Under the pieces are notes generated by a model. That model had not been told where the DNA came from. It did no database searches and saw only the letters and a program-made list of their open reading frames with translations. A program made the translations under genes and the position numbers. From positions 1 to 64,000 of the forward strand of contig NZ_JAPIVK010000022.1 of assembly GCF_026183675.1 (NCBI RefSeq): a DNA stretch of 64,000 bases, given 5' to 3'. The DNA comes from Microbulbifer halophilus (GTDB taxonomy: Bacteria; Pseudomonadota; Gammaproteobacteria; Pseudomonadales; Cellvibrionaceae). Of the stretch, positions 44,276 to 53,559 are shown piece after piece (positions within the stretch are counted from its first letter, which is position 1; every line of letters starts with the position of its first letter).

Positions 44276-44938
44276 TCAGGCCACGGTGGTCTCCACCCGC
44301 AACCAGTCGTCCTCCAGTTGCATGACCAGGCGATCGCCGTGCAGCAGCTCGCCCACACCGGCGGGCGTGCCGGTGAGCACCACGTCGCCGGGCTGCAGGG
44401 TGAAATGGCTGCTGATATAGGCCACCAGGTCGAGGATCGGCGTGAGCATATGTCCGGTCTTGCCGCGCTGGCGCACTTCGCCGTTCAGCCACAGGGTGTA
44501 GGTGAGGCCGTCCCAGTCCGGTGTCCAGTCCAGTTTCACGAACGGCGACAGCGGGCAGGCGCCGTCGAACCCCTTGGCCGTCTCCCAGGGGTGACCGTTC
44601 TTTTTCAGTTGTTTCTGCAGGTCGCGCAGGGTCAGGTCCAGCGCCAGGCCCAGGCCGGCGATGGCGGGCGGCACGTCCGCGGCGTTGGCGCCGGTGAGCG
44701 TCTCGCCGATCAGCAGCGCCAGCTCGCCCTCGAAGTGGCAACTGCCCCGGTTCGGCGGCAGGTGCAGCGGCTCGACCATGGCTACCGCGGCGGTGGCGGG
44801 TTTGATAAATAACAGAGGTTCATCCGGCACCGGGCTGTTCATTTCGGCGGCGTGGGCGGCGTAGTTTCGGCCGACGCAGACGATCTTGCCGGGCGCCAAC
44901 CCGGTGGCGGTGCCGCAGGTGAACTGGTGTCGGTACAT
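44276..44938 (-). CDS. Fumarylacetoacetate hydrolase family protein (FahD1/YcgM-like)
   Basis: A 220-aa metal-dependent hydrolase/tautomerase: VCVGRNYAAHAAEM, LLFIKPATA, FEGELALLIGE with the metal-ligand Glu residues, GFDGACPLSPFV and PGDVVLTGTPAGVG are all in order. The length matches YcgM/FAHD1 enzymes (acylpyruvase or oxaloacetate tautomerase/decarboxylase). The ATG at 44938 begins the conserved region, but no good ribosome site is visible. It is divergent from serA, sharing a 133-bp promoter region. Confidence 0.87.
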   Translation of the reverse strand: MYRHQFTCGTATGLAPGKIVCVGRNYAAHAAEMNSPVPDEPLLFIKPATAAVAMVEPLHLPPNRGSCHFEGELALLIGETLTGANAADVPPAIAGLGLALDLTLRDLQKQLKKNGHPWETAKGFDGACPLSPFVKLDWTPDWDGLTYTLWLNGEVRQRGKTGHMLTPILDLVAYISSHFTLQPGDVVLTGTPAGVGELLHGDRLVMQLEDDWLRVETTVA

Positions 44939-44973
44939 AACTGTTTTAGATACTTAGGATAGACATTTCGAAT

Positions 44974-45002
44974 AAAGCGCCACAGGCCGCTTGTGATATG
45001 AT
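44974..45002 (+). promoter_or_regulatory. Candidate extended -10 promoter for serA
   Basis: TGATATGAT gives an extended -10 (TGnTATGAT, hexamer 44997-45002), 70 nt upstream of the serA ATG. The -35 region is poor, which an extended -10 can tolerate. Confidence 0.4.
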
Positions 45003-45071
45003 CGCGCCTTCGCCGGGTTCCCGGTGTTCCCCGCAAGTGAATCACGCTAGTACTCAGTGAAGAGATAGTTT

Positions 45072-46319
45072 ATGGCCCCGCCCGATCCCAAGCAAAAACA
45101 GTCCCTGCAAAAAGACAAGATCCGCATCCTGCTGCTGGAAGGCGTCCACCAGACCGCCGTCGATCTGCTCGCCTCCCGCGGCTATACCAATGTGGAGCAC
45201 CTGAAGACCTCCCTGCCGGAAGAGGAACTGATCGAGAAAATCTCCCGGGCCCACTTTGTCGGCATCCGCTCGCGCACCCAGTTGACCCGCAAGGTGCTGG
45301 AGAACGCGCCCAAGCTCATTGCCATCGGCTGCTTCTGTATCGGCACCAACCAGGTGGACCTGAAGGCGGCCACCGAGCTCGGCATCGCCGTGTTCAACGC
45401 GCCCTATTCCAACACCCGCAGCGTGGCGGAACTGATCATCGCCGAGACCATCTTTGCCCTGCGCGGCATTCCGGAAAAGAACACCGTCTGCCACCGCGGC
45501 GGCTGGCAGAAAACCGCCAAGGGCTCCTATGAGGCCCGCGGCAAGACCCTGGGTATCGTCGGCTATGGCGCCATCGGTTCGCAGGTTTCCGTGCTGGCGG
45601 AATCCCTGGGCATGCGCGTGATCTTTTTCGACGTGATCACCAAGCTGCCGCTGGGCAACGCCAGCCAGGTGGGCTCCCTGGACGAACTGCTGGAACAGGC
45701 CGACGTGGTCTCCCTGCACGTACCGGAAACCCCGTCCACCCGTATGATGATGGGCCCGGACCAGATCGCGCGGATGAAGCCCGGCGCCATCCTGCTGAAC
45801 GCCTCCCGCGGCACCGTGGTGGATATCGAGGCGCTGGCGGAAGCGCTGAAGAACGGCAACCTGGCGGGCACCGCCATCGATGTCTTCCCGGTGGAGCCGC
45901 GCGGCAACGAAGACGAGTTCGTATCGCCACTGCGCGGACTGGACAACGCCCTGCTGACACCGCATATCGGCGGCTCCACCGTAGAGGCGCAGGAGAATAT
46001 CGGCGTGGAGGTGTCCGACAAGCTGGCCCTCTACTCCGACAACGGCACTACCACCAGCTCGGTGAACTTCCCCGAGGTGGCACTGCCGGGCCACGCCGGC
46101 GCGCACCGGCTGCTGCATATCCACCAGAATATTCCCGGCGTCCTCAGCGCCATCAACCAGGTGTTCTCGGAGAACGGCATCAATATCTCCGCGCAGTTCC
46201 TGCAGACCAACGAGCTCGTCGGCTATGTGGTGATCGACGTGGATGCGGAGTACTCGGACCTGGCGCTGGAAAAGCTGAAGAATGTACCGGGCACGCTGCG
46301 CTGCCGCGTGTTGTTCTGA
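45072..46319 (+). CDS. serA: D-3-phosphoglycerate dehydrogenase
   Basis: A 415-aa D-isomer-specific 2-hydroxyacid dehydrogenase. The NAD site is GIVGYGAIGSQVSVLAESLG, the catalytic Arg region NASRGTVVDIEALAEAL, and the His region LLTPHIGGSTVEAQENIG. A C-terminal ACT domain (about 345-415, PGVLSAINQVFSENGINI) provides serine feedback control, as in the E. coli-type enzyme. It carries out the first step of serine synthesis in the cytosol. GAAGAG precedes the ATG. It is divergent from the FahD1-like gene. Confidence 0.95.
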   Translation: MAPPDPKQKQSLQKDKIRILLLEGVHQTAVDLLASRGYTNVEHLKTSLPEEELIEKISRAHFVGIRSRTQLTRKVLENAPKLIAIGCFCIGTNQVDLKAATELGIAVFNAPYSNTRSVAELIIAETIFALRGIPEKNTVCHRGGWQKTAKGSYEARGKTLGIVGYGAIGSQVSVLAESLGMRVIFFDVITKLPLGNASQVGSLDELLEQADVVSLHVPETPSTRMMMGPDQIARMKPGAILLNASRGTVVDIEALAEALKNGNLAGTAIDVFPVEPRGNEDEFVSPLRGLDNALLTPHIGGSTVEAQENIGVEVSDKLALYSDNGTTTSSVNFPEVALPGHAGAHRLLHIHQNIPGVLSAINQVFSENGINISAQFLQTNELVGYVVIDVDAEYSDLALEKLKNVPGTLRCRVLF

Positions 46320-46356
46320 TCCTGCCAGGGCGGGCCCGCGGCCACCCGATCGTAAT

Positions 46357-46450
46357 CGTCATGCCGGCGAAGGGACGTCGTGCCGGACCTGATCCGGCAC
46401 CGGAATCCAGAGACCCCGAACTGGATACCGGCCTTCGCCGGTATGACGAG
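46357..46450. repeat. Family D palindromes downstream of serA
   Basis: A GTCATGCCGG..CCGGCACCGGAAT element is followed by CTGGATACCGGCCTTCGCCG..TATGACGAG, the same pair type as at 15842-15870. It lies between serA and rarD. Confidence 0.65.
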
Positions 46451-46548
46451 TCAATTACACCTGACTTTCCTGTAATTTCCCCTTAGAATTCGCCGCACAC
46501 GACAGCGGGCCACCGGTCCGCATTGGCCCTCCCGCCCTGCGAGTCACT

Positions 46549-47460
46549 GTGCAACATCGAAACGAATCCGCCGCTGCCGGCCTGCTAGCTGGCGTTTCCG
46601 CTTTTCTCTTCTGGGGATTGGCGCCGCTGTATTTCAAACTGCTGGACGAAATTTCCGCGCCGGAAATCCTCGCCCACCGCAGTATCTGGTCTCTCGCCCT
46701 GGCTTTGGGATTACTGCTGCTGATCGGCAAGTTCCCCGATTTCACCGCCACCCTGCGCGACGCCGGCAAGATGCGCACCCTGGCGCTGTCGACACTGCTG
46801 ATCGGCAGCAACTGGCTGATTTTCATCTGGTCGATCACCAACGAGCACTTGCTGGATGCGAGCCTCGGCTACTACATCAACCCGCTGATCAATGTGCTGC
46901 TGGGTGTGGTGGTGCTGGGCGAGCGGCTGCGGCGATTGCAGTGGATCGCGGTGGGCCTGGCGGCGGTGGGCATCGGCCACGAGCTGTGGCAGTTCGGGCG
47001 GGTGCCGGTAGTGTCATTGTTTCTGGCCTGCTCCTTCGGCCTCTACGGCCTGGTGCGCAAGCGCGCACCGGTGGAGAGCCTCACCGGCCTGGCGATCGAG
47101 ACCCTGTACATGTTGCCGCTGGCCCTGGGCTTCCTGCTGTGGAGCGCCAGCCCCAGCAGCAATCTGTTCAACAACAGCTGGCAACTGAACGGCCTGCTGT
47201 TGCTCACCGGCCCCATCACCCTGACGCCGCTGCTGCTGTTCAATATCGCCGCCCGCCGGCTGAACCTGTCCACGGTCGGCTTTCTCCAGTACCTGGCGCC
47301 GACCCTGATGCTGCTGATCGCCACCTTCCTGTTCGGCGAGCCGTTTGGCGAGGGCAAGCTGGTGACCTTCGGTTTTGTCTGGGTGGCGCTGGCGATCTAC
47401 TCGGTGGATGCGCTGGCGCAGCGGCGGAAGATGCGGTTGCAGAGGAAGGCGGTGGTTTGA
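46549..47460 (+). CDS. rarD: EamA/DMT family transporter RarD
   Basis: A 303-aa protein with ten predicted membrane helices and RarD-specific features: FLFWGLAPLYFKLL at the first helix, EILAHRSIWSL and SNWLIFIWSITNEHLLDASL, followed by GYYINPLINVLLG. RarD proteins are drug/metabolite transporters (linked to chloramphenicol sensitivity); the substrate is unknown. The start is a GTG at 46549 with only a weak ribosome site, but it lies just before the conserved N terminus. It is convergent with a hydrolase gene; a family F repeat sits between them. Confidence 0.88.
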   Translation: MQHRNESAAAGLLAGVSAFLFWGLAPLYFKLLDEISAPEILAHRSIWSLALALGLLLLIGKFPDFTATLRDAGKMRTLALSTLLIGSNWLIFIWSITNEHLLDASLGYYINPLINVLLGVVVLGERLRRLQWIAVGLAAVGIGHELWQFGRVPVVSLFLACSFGLYGLVRKRAPVESLTGLAIETLYMLPLALGFLLWSASPSSNLFNNSWQLNGLLLLTGPITLTPLLLFNIAARRLNLSTVGFLQYLAPTLMLLIATFLFGEPFGEGKLVTFGFVWVALAIYSVDALAQRRKMRLQRKAVV

Positions 47461-47477
47461 GTTTTGGGGGCGCCGCC

Positions 47478-47585
47478 GTCGCCCTCTCCCCCGGCCCCTC
47501 TCCCGGTGGGAGAGGGGAGCTATGCTGGAAGCCGTAGGGGCTAAGCCCCGTACCAATTCCTTCTCCCTCCGGGAGAGGGCTGCCG
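47478..47585. repeat. Family F palindrome copy
   Basis: CCCTCTCCCCCGGCCCC..GTGGGAGAGGGGAGC is nearly identical to the start of the copy at 48652. Both continue with TAAGCCCCGTACCA, so the repeat unit is longer than the hairpin. It lies between the convergent rarD and hydrolase genes. Confidence 0.7.
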
Positions 47586-47601
47586 GAAACGCCGCCCAAG
47601 C

Positions 47602-48585
47602 CTAAGCATTCAACCAGTCATCCAACGCCTTCAAAATCTGGTGCCGGTACGGCTGCGTCTCGTTGATCATCTGGTGCCGCGCGCCGCGCACGATCACGCG
47701 TCTGCTGTTGGGGAAGCGGTCGCGGATGGCGCGCATGTTGTAGCGCCAGGAAACCGTCTCGTCTCCCGTTCCCTGAACCATCAGGATCGGCTTGGGGTTT
47801 TTCGCGGTTTTGGGGAAGGTCTTGAGCCAGTCCACCATGGCCCCCAGCCAGCGCATGGACATCACCGGTGACTGCAGCGGATCCCGGTGGGCCTGGCGGC
47901 GGGCGAACTCGGCGTCGTGGGTGTTGATGTTGAAGCCGCGGCTCGGCGCCAGCAGGAAAAAGCGGCCCAGGTAGAACATCCACTTGCGGATATGCCAGCG
48001 CGCCGGGCGGATCAGCGGCGCCAGCAGGAATACCTTCTCGAACGGCTGCCAGCAGCTGTACTGCAGGTAGGCCAGCAGCGCCGCGCCGCCGGTGCTCTGG
48101 CCGAGCGCGTGCCAGGGGCCGGGGAGTTTGTCGCGGGCAATCTGCAGAAGGGCGTCGAGCACCTGGCGATACTGCAGGAAGGTGTCGATGGCCACCGGCT
48201 CGCCGCTGGACAGGCCGTGGCCGGGGAAATCGAAGATCACAACGTTGAGATCGCGCTCCAGCCCGAAGCGCACGGCCGCGCCGTAGATGCCGGTGTGGTC
48301 GAAGTAGCCGTGGCAGATAAACAGGGTGCCGCGGGGGTTGTCCACCAGCCAGTACTGGGCCACCAGTTCGAAACCGGCCGCGGTAAAAGTGCCCACGCCG
48401 GTTTTGCCGGCCAGCGGAAACTGCAGGTCGTAGTAGTTGCGGTATTCCTGCAGGGCCGGCAGCAGCGGGCCCTCGTCGGCGCCGCTGAAATCCAGCGCCG
48501 GCAGTTGTTCGCGCAGGGCCGAATAGTCCGGTCTTTTCAGTACCGGGCTGTGTTCGACGGTGGTGATATCTTGCAGTAGGTCCAT
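47602..48585 (-). CDS. Alpha/beta hydrolase, serine aminopeptidase S33/PldB-like
   Basis: A 327-aa hydrolase: LFICHGYFDHTGIYGAAVRF gives the oxyanion and cap region, FDFPGHGLSSG the next strand, LGQSTGGAALLAY the nucleophile Ser, VQGTGDETVSWRY the acid and RGARHQMINE the His. This is the lysophospholipase/monoacylglycerol-lipase-like S33 group. No signal peptide, so cytosolic. Substrate unknown. It is flanked on both sides by family F repeats and is likely monocistronic. Confidence 0.85.
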   Translation of the reverse strand: MDLLQDITTVEHSPVLKRPDYSALREQLPALDFSGADEGPLLPALQEYRNYYDLQFPLAGKTGVGTFTAAGFELVAQYWLVDNPRGTLFICHGYFDHTGIYGAAVRFGLERDLNVVIFDFPGHGLSSGEPVAIDTFLQYRQVLDALLQIARDKLPGPWHALGQSTGGAALLAYLQYSCWQPFEKVFLLAPLIRPARWHIRKWMFYLGRFFLLAPSRGFNINTHDAEFARRQAHRDPLQSPVMSMRWLGAMVDWLKTFPKTAKNPKPILMVQGTGDETVSWRYNMRAIRDRFPNSRRVIVRGARHQMINETQPYRHQILKALDDWLNA

Positions 48586-48651
48586 TGGTTCAATGGTACT
48601 GCATTTTTATTGGTGGTGGTGGGGAGTGGTTCTGGGTATGGGGCTGCGGAG

Positions 48652-48795
48652 GACGCCCTCTCCCCCGGCCCCTCTCCCGGTGGGAGAGGGGAGCTATGTC
48701 GGAAGCATTTGGGGCGAACCGATCCATTGAGCCTTCTAAGCCCCGTACCAGTCCCCTCTCCCTGGGGAGAGGGTTAGGGAGAGGGGAGGAGGGAG
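48652..48795. repeat. Family F palindromes (two units)
   Basis: A CCCTCTCCC..GGGAGAGGGG unit, a short spacer, and a second CCCCTCTCCCTGGGGAGAGG unit. It lies between fba (its 3' side) and the upstream start of the S33 hydrolase gene. Confidence 0.7.
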
Positions 48796-48803
48796 CCGAG
48801 AGA

Positions 48804-49868
48804 CTATTTTACCTGCGGCTCCAGCTCCCCGGCCTCGTAGCGCTGGTACATCTTTTCCAGGTTCACCGGGCGGATCTTGCTGGCGTTGCCGGCGGTGCCG
48901 AAGGCTTCGTAGCGGGCCACGCAGATTTCCTTCATGGCCTGCATCTGTACCTTGAGGAATTTGCGCGGGTCAAACTCCGCCGGGTTCTGGGCCAGGAAGC
49001 GGCGAGTGGCGCCGGTGGAGGCCAGGCGCAGGTCGGTGTCGACATTCACCTTGCGCACGCCGTGGCGGATGCCCTCGCAGATCTGTTCCACCGGCACGCC
49101 GTAGGTTTCCGGGATATTGCCGCCGTACTCGTTGATCACTTTCAGCCACTCCTGCGGTACGGAGGAGGAACCGTGCATCACCAGGTGGGTGTCCGGAATG
49201 CGCGCGTGGATTTCCTTGATGCGGTCGATGGCGAGGATATCGCCGGTGGGTGGGCGGGTGAACTTGTAGGCGCCGTGGCTGGTGCCGCAAGCAATGGCCA
49301 GGGCGTCCACCTGGGTTTTCTTGACGAAGTCGGCGGCCTCTTCCGGGTCGGTGAGCAATTGCTCGCGGGAGAGTTTGCCCTCGGCTCCCACGCCGTCTTC
49401 CTCGCCGGCCTCGCCGGTTTCCAGGGAGCCCAGGCAACCCAGCTCGCCCTCGACCGAGACGCCGCAGGCGTGGGCCATTTCCACCGCGCGGCGGGTGACG
49501 TCGACGTTGTACTCGTAGGAGGCCGGGGTCTTGCCATCCTCCCCCAGGGAGCCGTCCATCATCACGGAACTGAAGCCCAACTGGATGGAGCGCTGGCAGA
49601 CGCCGGGGCTGGTGCCGTGGTCCTGGTGCATCACCACCGGGATTTCCGGGAACTCCTCGATCGCGGCCAGGATCAGGTGGCGCAGGAAGGGCGCGCCGGC
49701 GTATTTGCGCGCGCCGGCGGAGGCCTGCACGATCACCGGGGAATCGGTCTGCTGCGCCGCCTCCATGATCGCGCGCATCTGTTCCAGGTTGTTGACGTTG
49801 AATGCCGGCACGCCGTAGCTGTGTTCGGCGGCGTGATCCAGCAGCTGGCGCAAGCTGATAAGTGCCAT
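48804..49868 (-). CDS. fba: Fructose-bisphosphate aldolase, class II
   Basis: A 354-aa zinc-dependent aldolase: [10 protein letters not shown] with the zinc His and catalytic Asp, [29 protein letters not shown] with a zinc His, [13 protein letters not shown] and [13 protein letters not shown] for phosphate binding. The pattern is that of the Calvin-cycle (CbbA/FbaA type B) subgroup common in gammaproteobacteria. It interconverts fructose 1,6-bisphosphate with DHAP and glyceraldehyde 3-phosphate. AAAGGT lies about 8 nt before the ATG. It lies 158 bp downstream of pgk, its glycolytic partner. Confidence 0.94.
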   Translation of the reverse strand: MALISLRQLLDHAAEHSYGVPAFNVNNLEQMRAIMEAAQQTDSPVIVQASAGARKYAGAPFLRHLILAAIEEFPEIPVVMHQDHGTSPGVCQRSIQLGFSSVMMDGSLGEDGKTPASYEYNVDVTRRAVEMAHACGVSVEGELGCLGSLETGEAGEEDGVGAEGKLSREQLLTDPEEAADFVKKTQVDALAIACGTSHGAYKFTRPPTGDILAIDRIKEIHARIPDTHLVMHGSSSVPQEWLKVINEYGGNIPETYGVPVEQICEGIRHGVRKVNVDTDLRLASTGATRRFLAQNPAEFDPRKFLKVQMQAMKEICVARYEAFGTAGNASKIRPVNLEKMYQRYEAGELEPQVK

Positions 49869-49989
49869 GGGCTATACCTTTGGTTTCTTAACTGTCATCT
49901 TCTTCCAGGATGGCTCCCCGATCTTGCGCCGGGGTAGCCGGTAGCGGCCGGGTGGTCCCGGCTCTGTTTGTGTTTTCTCCACGAATTCT

Positions 49990-50012
49990 TTCGATTCGCT
50001 TTGCCCATCCTA
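49990..50012. repeat. Partial family B repeat
   Basis: TTCGATTCGCTTTGCCCATCC matches the right end of the family B element. It lies in the pgk-fba intergenic gap. Confidence 0.45.
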
Positions 50013-50026
50013 AAAGGGCGTTCGGA

Positions 50027-51190
50027 TCACTCGGCGGCGCGGCGTTCCAGCATGGCCACCGCCGGCAGGGTCTTGCCCTCCACGTATTCGAGGAAGGCGC
50101 CACCGCCGGTGGAAATATAGGAGACCTTGTCGGCAATTCCGTACTTGTCCACGGCTGCCAGGGTGTCGCCACCGCCGGCGATGGAGAAAGCATCGCTGTC
50201 GGCAATGGCCTTCGACAGCCGCTCGGTACCGCCGCCGAACTGGTCGAACTCGAACACCCCCACCGGACCGTTCCAGATGATGGTCCTGGCCCCTTTCAGG
50301 ATTTCATCCAACTGGGCGGAGGATTCGGGGCCGATATCGAAGATCATATCGTCGGCGGCCACTTCGTCGGCGGGCTTGGTTTCCGCCGCGGCGGACTCGC
50401 TGAACTCCTTGCCGGTCACCACATCCACCGGCAGCGGGATTTCGCACTGCTCCATCAGCTTGGCGGCGGTATCTGTCAGGTCGTGCTCGCACAGGGATTT
50501 GCCCACCGGCTTGCCGCTGGCGGCGAGGAAGGTGTTGGCGATACCGCCGCCGACGATCAACTGGTCCACCTTGTCCGCCAGGGTCTCCAGCACGGTCAGC
50601 TTGGTAGAGACCTTGGAGCCGCCGACGATGGCCACCAGCGGACGCGCCGGTTTTGCCAGCGCCTTCTCCAGTGCGTCCAGCTCGGCCGCCAGCAGCGGGC
50701 CGGCGCAGGCCTCCGGGGCAAACCTGGCCACGCCGTGGGTGGAGGCCTGGGCGCGGTGCGCGGTGCCGAAGGCGTCCATCACGAAGATATCGCAGAGCCC
50801 GGCGTAGGCTTTGGCCAGCGACTCATCGTCTTTCTTTTCGCCGCTGTTGAAGCGCACGTTTTCCAGCAGCGCGACATCGCCATTTCCCAGCTCCACGCCC
50901 TCGCGCCACTCCTTCACCAGCGGCACTTCGCGGCCCAGCAGCTCGCCCAGGTGGGTGGCCACCGGGGCCATGGAGAACTCCTCTGCGTACTCGCCCTCGG
51001 TGGGGCGGCCCAGGTGGGACATCAGCAGCACTTTCGCGCCCGCTTTGCTGGCGGCCTCAATGGTGGGGAGTGCCGCGCGAATGCGCGCGTCGGAGGTCAC
51101 CGCGCCGTCTTTTACCGGAACATTCAGGTCTTCGCGAATCAGGACGCGCTTGCCCGCCAGATCCAGATCCTTCATCAATTTAACCGCCAT
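50027..51190 (-). CDS. pgk: Phosphoglycerate kinase
   Basis: A 387-aa kinase: [19 protein letters not shown] at the N terminus, [42 protein letters not shown], then the ATP-side GPVGVFEF and [14 protein letters not shown]. It transfers phosphate between 1,3-bisphosphoglycerate and ADP. The ATG at 51190 has GAGG 8 nt upstream; the frame is open further upstream, but that sequence is not Pgk-like. A 9-bp hairpin (51226-51248) lies in the leader 36 nt before the start. Upstream of it, 51249-51466 holds no gene. Confidence 0.95.
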   Translation of the reverse strand: MAVKLMKDLDLAGKRVLIREDLNVPVKDGAVTSDARIRAALPTIEAASKAGAKVLLMSHLGRPTEGEYAEEFSMAPVATHLGELLGREVPLVKEWREGVELGNGDVALLENVRFNSGEKKDDESLAKAYAGLCDIFVMDAFGTAHRAQASTHGVARFAPEACAGPLLAAELDALEKALAKPARPLVAIVGGSKVSTKLTVLETLADKVDQLIVGGGIANTFLAASGKPVGKSLCEHDLTDTAAKLMEQCEIPLPVDVVTGKEFSESAAAETKPADEVAADDMIFDIGPESSAQLDEILKGARTIIWNGPVGVFEFDQFGGGTERLSKAIADSDAFSIAGGGDTLAAVDKYGIADKVSYISTGGGAFLEYVEGKTLPAVAMLERRAAE

Positions 51191-51466
51191 AGCCAATCCT
51201 CTTTGCTGATAACTGCTGGGTAGAGACCGGCGGCTGGGCGCCGCCGGTAACGGGCGCGGAGTATAGGGCCTGTCCCCCCTCAATTCGATGGCCGGCGCCC
51301 ACCGGGTGCCGGCCCGCGCGGAGTATATCAAGCCGTTCTGTAGTTGGATTACCGCAGCGCGGCCCGCGCCGACTGATAGCGCTGTCATTTTTACAGGGCC
51401 GGTTGCCGGCGCCGGGAGCACTCCCTACCATTGTCTACTCATACAAATAAAGGGGGATCAAAGCGA

Positions 51467-52267
51467 ATGACGCAACGCAAGCGCCGCCAGAGAGAAAAGG
51501 TGCAATTTACCGGCAGCAGCGGCGACCCGCTGGCCGGCATCCTGGAGTCGCCCGCCGGCGAGGCCCGCGGCCAAGTACTCTTCGCCCCCTGTTTTACCTG
51601 CGGCAAGGATGTGGTGTCTGCGGCGCGCATCGCCCGGCACCTGACGGAGCAGGGCTACGCGGTGCTGCGCTTCGACTTCACCGGCCTGGGGGACAGCGGC
51701 GGCGATTTCAGCCAGACCAACTTTTCCACCAACGTGGAGGACCTGGTCTGCGCCGCGCAGTTCCTGCGCGAGTCGGGCCGGCCGGCGGACCTGCTGGTGG
51801 GCCACAGCCTCGGCGGCGCCGCGGTGCTGGCGTCGGCCGCGCAGATCCCGGAGGCGAAGGCCATCGCCACCATCGCCGCGCCGGCGGAACCGGACCATGT
51901 CACCAGGCAGTTCGCCTGTTCCATCGAGACCATCGAGCAAAATGGACAGGCGCAGGTGCAACTGGCGGGGCGGCCGTTCGTGATCCGCAAACAGTTCCTG
52001 GACGATCTCGACGACCACGAGATGGGCTATATCCACGAACTGGGGCGACCGCTGCTGATCTACCACTCGCCGCTGGACCAGACGGTGTCGGTGGACGAGG
52101 CCGCGGATATCTACAACCGCGCCATGCACCCCAAGAGCTTCATCAGCCTGGACGACGCCGATCACCTGCTGACCCGCAGGGAGGACGCCGATTACGTGGC
52201 CGTCACCCTGGCCGCCTGGGCGGCGCGCTACCTGCCGGCCAACACGGAGGGATCCGACCGATGCTGA
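51467..52267 (+). CDS. Alpha/beta hydrolase (hydrolase half of hydrolase/OsmC proteins)
   Basis: A 266-aa hydrolase with VLFAPCFTCGKDVVSAARIA (oxyanion and cap), FDFTGLGDSGGDFSQTNFST, LVGHSLGGAAVLA (nucleophile Ser), IYHSPLDQTVSVDEA (acid) and DADHLLTRRED (His). It strongly resembles the hydrolase module that in many bacteria is fused to OsmC; here it stands alone. Cytosolic, substrate unknown. The ATG at 51467 has AGGGGG about 11 nt upstream. Its stop overlaps the start of the next gene by 7 bp. Confidence 0.85.
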   Translation: MTQRKRRQREKVQFTGSSGDPLAGILESPAGEARGQVLFAPCFTCGKDVVSAARIARHLTEQGYAVLRFDFTGLGDSGGDFSQTNFSTNVEDLVCAAQFLRESGRPADLLVGHSLGGAAVLASAAQIPEAKAIATIAAPAEPDHVTRQFACSIETIEQNGQAQVQLAGRPFVIRKQFLDDLDDHEMGYIHELGRPLLIYHSPLDQTVSVDEAADIYNRAMHPKSFISLDDADHLLTRREDADYVAVTLAAWAARYLPANTEGSDRC

Positions 52268-52458
52268 GCCAGGAGGAGATGAGCGGTTACTGCCCCTACT
52301 GCGGCGAGCTGATCACCCTGCTGGTGGATCCGTCGGCAGGCGAGCAGACCTATATCGAGGACTGCGCCGTCTGCTGCCGGCCGATCCTGATCCGTATCAG
52401 TGAGGCCAACGACGGTGCGCTGCAGATTTCGCTGCGGCACGAGAACGAAGCCGACTAA
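52261..52458 (+). CDS. CPXCG motif-containing cysteine-rich protein
   Basis: A 65-aa protein with YCPYCGE near residue 10 and DCAVCCRPI in the second half, the two cysteine pairs of the CPXCG small-protein family, likely binding zinc. Function unknown. Its ATG overlaps the end of the hydrolase gene (ATGCTGA), so it is translationally coupled to that gene, suggesting a shared process. Confidence 0.85.
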   Translation: MLSQEEMSGYCPYCGELITLLVDPSAGEQTYIEDCAVCCRPILIRISEANDGALQISLRHENEAD

Positions 52459-52587
52459 CCGCCCTCTCCAATCGATACTCCGCCGACAAACTCCTTGCAC
52501 CCGACACGTCCGGCGCTAAAATCCGCGATCTAATCCCATAGATTAATCATGGTCTTTACCGACCGAGAGGTGCAAGGAGTCATCGGG

Positions 52588-52986
52588 ATGGAACCGACCG
52601 ATACCGATCGCGTATTTCAGAGCTACGGGCGCTGCTGCAAAAACGAGCTCTTCTTTATCGACTTCTACGATCGCTTTATGGGCAGCTCGCCGGAGATCCG
52701 CGCGGTGTTCGTCGATACCGACATGAAACAGCAGCGCCACCTGCTGCGCAACGGCATCATGCAGTTGATACTGCACGCGCGCGGTATGCCGGACACCAAA
52801 CTGCGGGCCCTGGGCCAGAGCCACTCCCGCAGCGGCTACAATATTCGCCCGGATATGTACGGCCTGTGGCTGGACGCACTGCTGGCTACGGTGCACAGAC
52901 ACGATCCGGAGTACAGCGATGAGCTCGCCGCCGCCTGGCGCTGCGTGCTGCAGCCGGGTATCGAGCTGATTCGCGGCGCCTACTGA
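52588..52986 (+). CDS. Globin-family haem protein
   Basis: A 132-aa globin. FFIDFYDRFMGSSPEIRAVF is the CD region and LRALGQSHSRSGYNIRPDMY carries the proximal (F8) His. The single globin domain has no reductase or sensor output domain. It probably binds O2/NO; the exact role is unknown. The ATG at 52588 is preferred because AAGGAG lies 8 nt upstream; an earlier in-frame ATG (52549) has no ribosome site. Confidence 0.82.
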   Translation: MEPTDTDRVFQSYGRCCKNELFFIDFYDRFMGSSPEIRAVFVDTDMKQQRHLLRNGIMQLILHARGMPDTKLRALGQSHSRSGYNIRPDMYGLWLDALLATVHRHDPEYSDELAAAWRCVLQPGIELIRGAY

Positions 52987-53062
52987 GCAGCCGTCCGGCT
53001 CAGTAGCTATAACTCAAATTCCGGGATTCAAAGCGGGTGCCGGGTGGCAAGGAACCCGCTCT

Positions 53063-53282
53063 ATGAAAACGCCCCACTCCCCATGGCTGCCGGCAGTGCT
53101 GGCAATCGCCGGCTTCGGCGGAACCTGCCGCAGCGGCCTCGACAATTGATGTCACCGGCACCGAATCGGGAGACCGGATATCGATACCCGGGCGTTGCGG
53201 ATCCCCTACAAGAAATTCACCCTGCCCAATGGCCTGCGCGATCGTGCACGAGGATCGCAAGGCGCCGATTGCCTCCGTGGTT
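53063..53282 (+). pseudogene. Decayed 5' end of an M16 family peptidase gene
   Basis: From the ATG at 53063 the reading is MKTPHSPWLPAVLAIAGFG, a signal peptide. It then passes through frameshifts to DIDTRALRIPYKKFTLPNGL (about 53178-53237) and, in another frame, IVHEDRKAPIASVV (to about 53282). The order (hydrophobic leader, TLPNGLR, VIVHEDRKAP) is that of the N terminus of M16 zinc proteases. At least two frameshifts are needed. Coding then stops abruptly at the family B palindrome at 53281, so the rest of the gene is missing. Confidence 0.75.
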
Positions 53283-53310
53283 GATGGGCACGCTGCGCTT
53301 TGCCCATCAA
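53281..53310. repeat. Family B palindrome copy joining a pseudogene and an intact gene
   Basis: The 30-nt element begins TTGATGGGC and ends GCCCATCAA. The M16 remnant ends at its left edge, and the stop codon of the minus-strand lipoprotein gene (53307-53309) lies in its right edge. Confidence 0.75.
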
Positions 53311-53543
53311 TCACCAGAGAGAATCACCCGCTCGCCTTCCAGCGGCAGCCCGGAGACGCCCAGCGGCTCGCCGCTGTCCCGGCGCCGGATCTCCGCGCCC
53401 ACCACGCGGCTGGAATAGTCCGCACTGCTCAGGCCGCCGCTCTGCGCCCCGTCACTGTCCGGGGAACCGCTCTCCCCGCTGCCACCGCCGCAGGCGGCGA
53501 TTGCCAGAGTCGAGGCGAGCAGTGAAATCGTTTTACACAACAT
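53307..53543 (-). CDS. Small lipoprotein downstream of the large subtilase
   Basis: A 78-aa lipoprotein (signal ending LAIAAC) with a Gly/Ser/Asp-rich linker after the Cys, then SSRVVGAEIRRRDSGEPLGV and GLPLEGERVILSGD. No family is recognised. The ATG has GGGAGGGG 6 nt upstream and lies 16 bp after the stop of the S8 peptidase gene on the same strand, so the two are very likely co-transcribed; a role as partner or propeptide-like inhibitor is only a guess. Its stop codon falls in a palindromic repeat, so the native C terminus may have been altered. Confidence 0.65.
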   Translation of the reverse strand: MLCKTISLLASTLAIAACGGGSGESGSPDSDGAQSGGLSSADYSSRVVGAEIRRRDSGEPLGVSGLPLEGERVILSGD

Positions 53544-53559
53544 GGTTTTCCCCTCCCGC

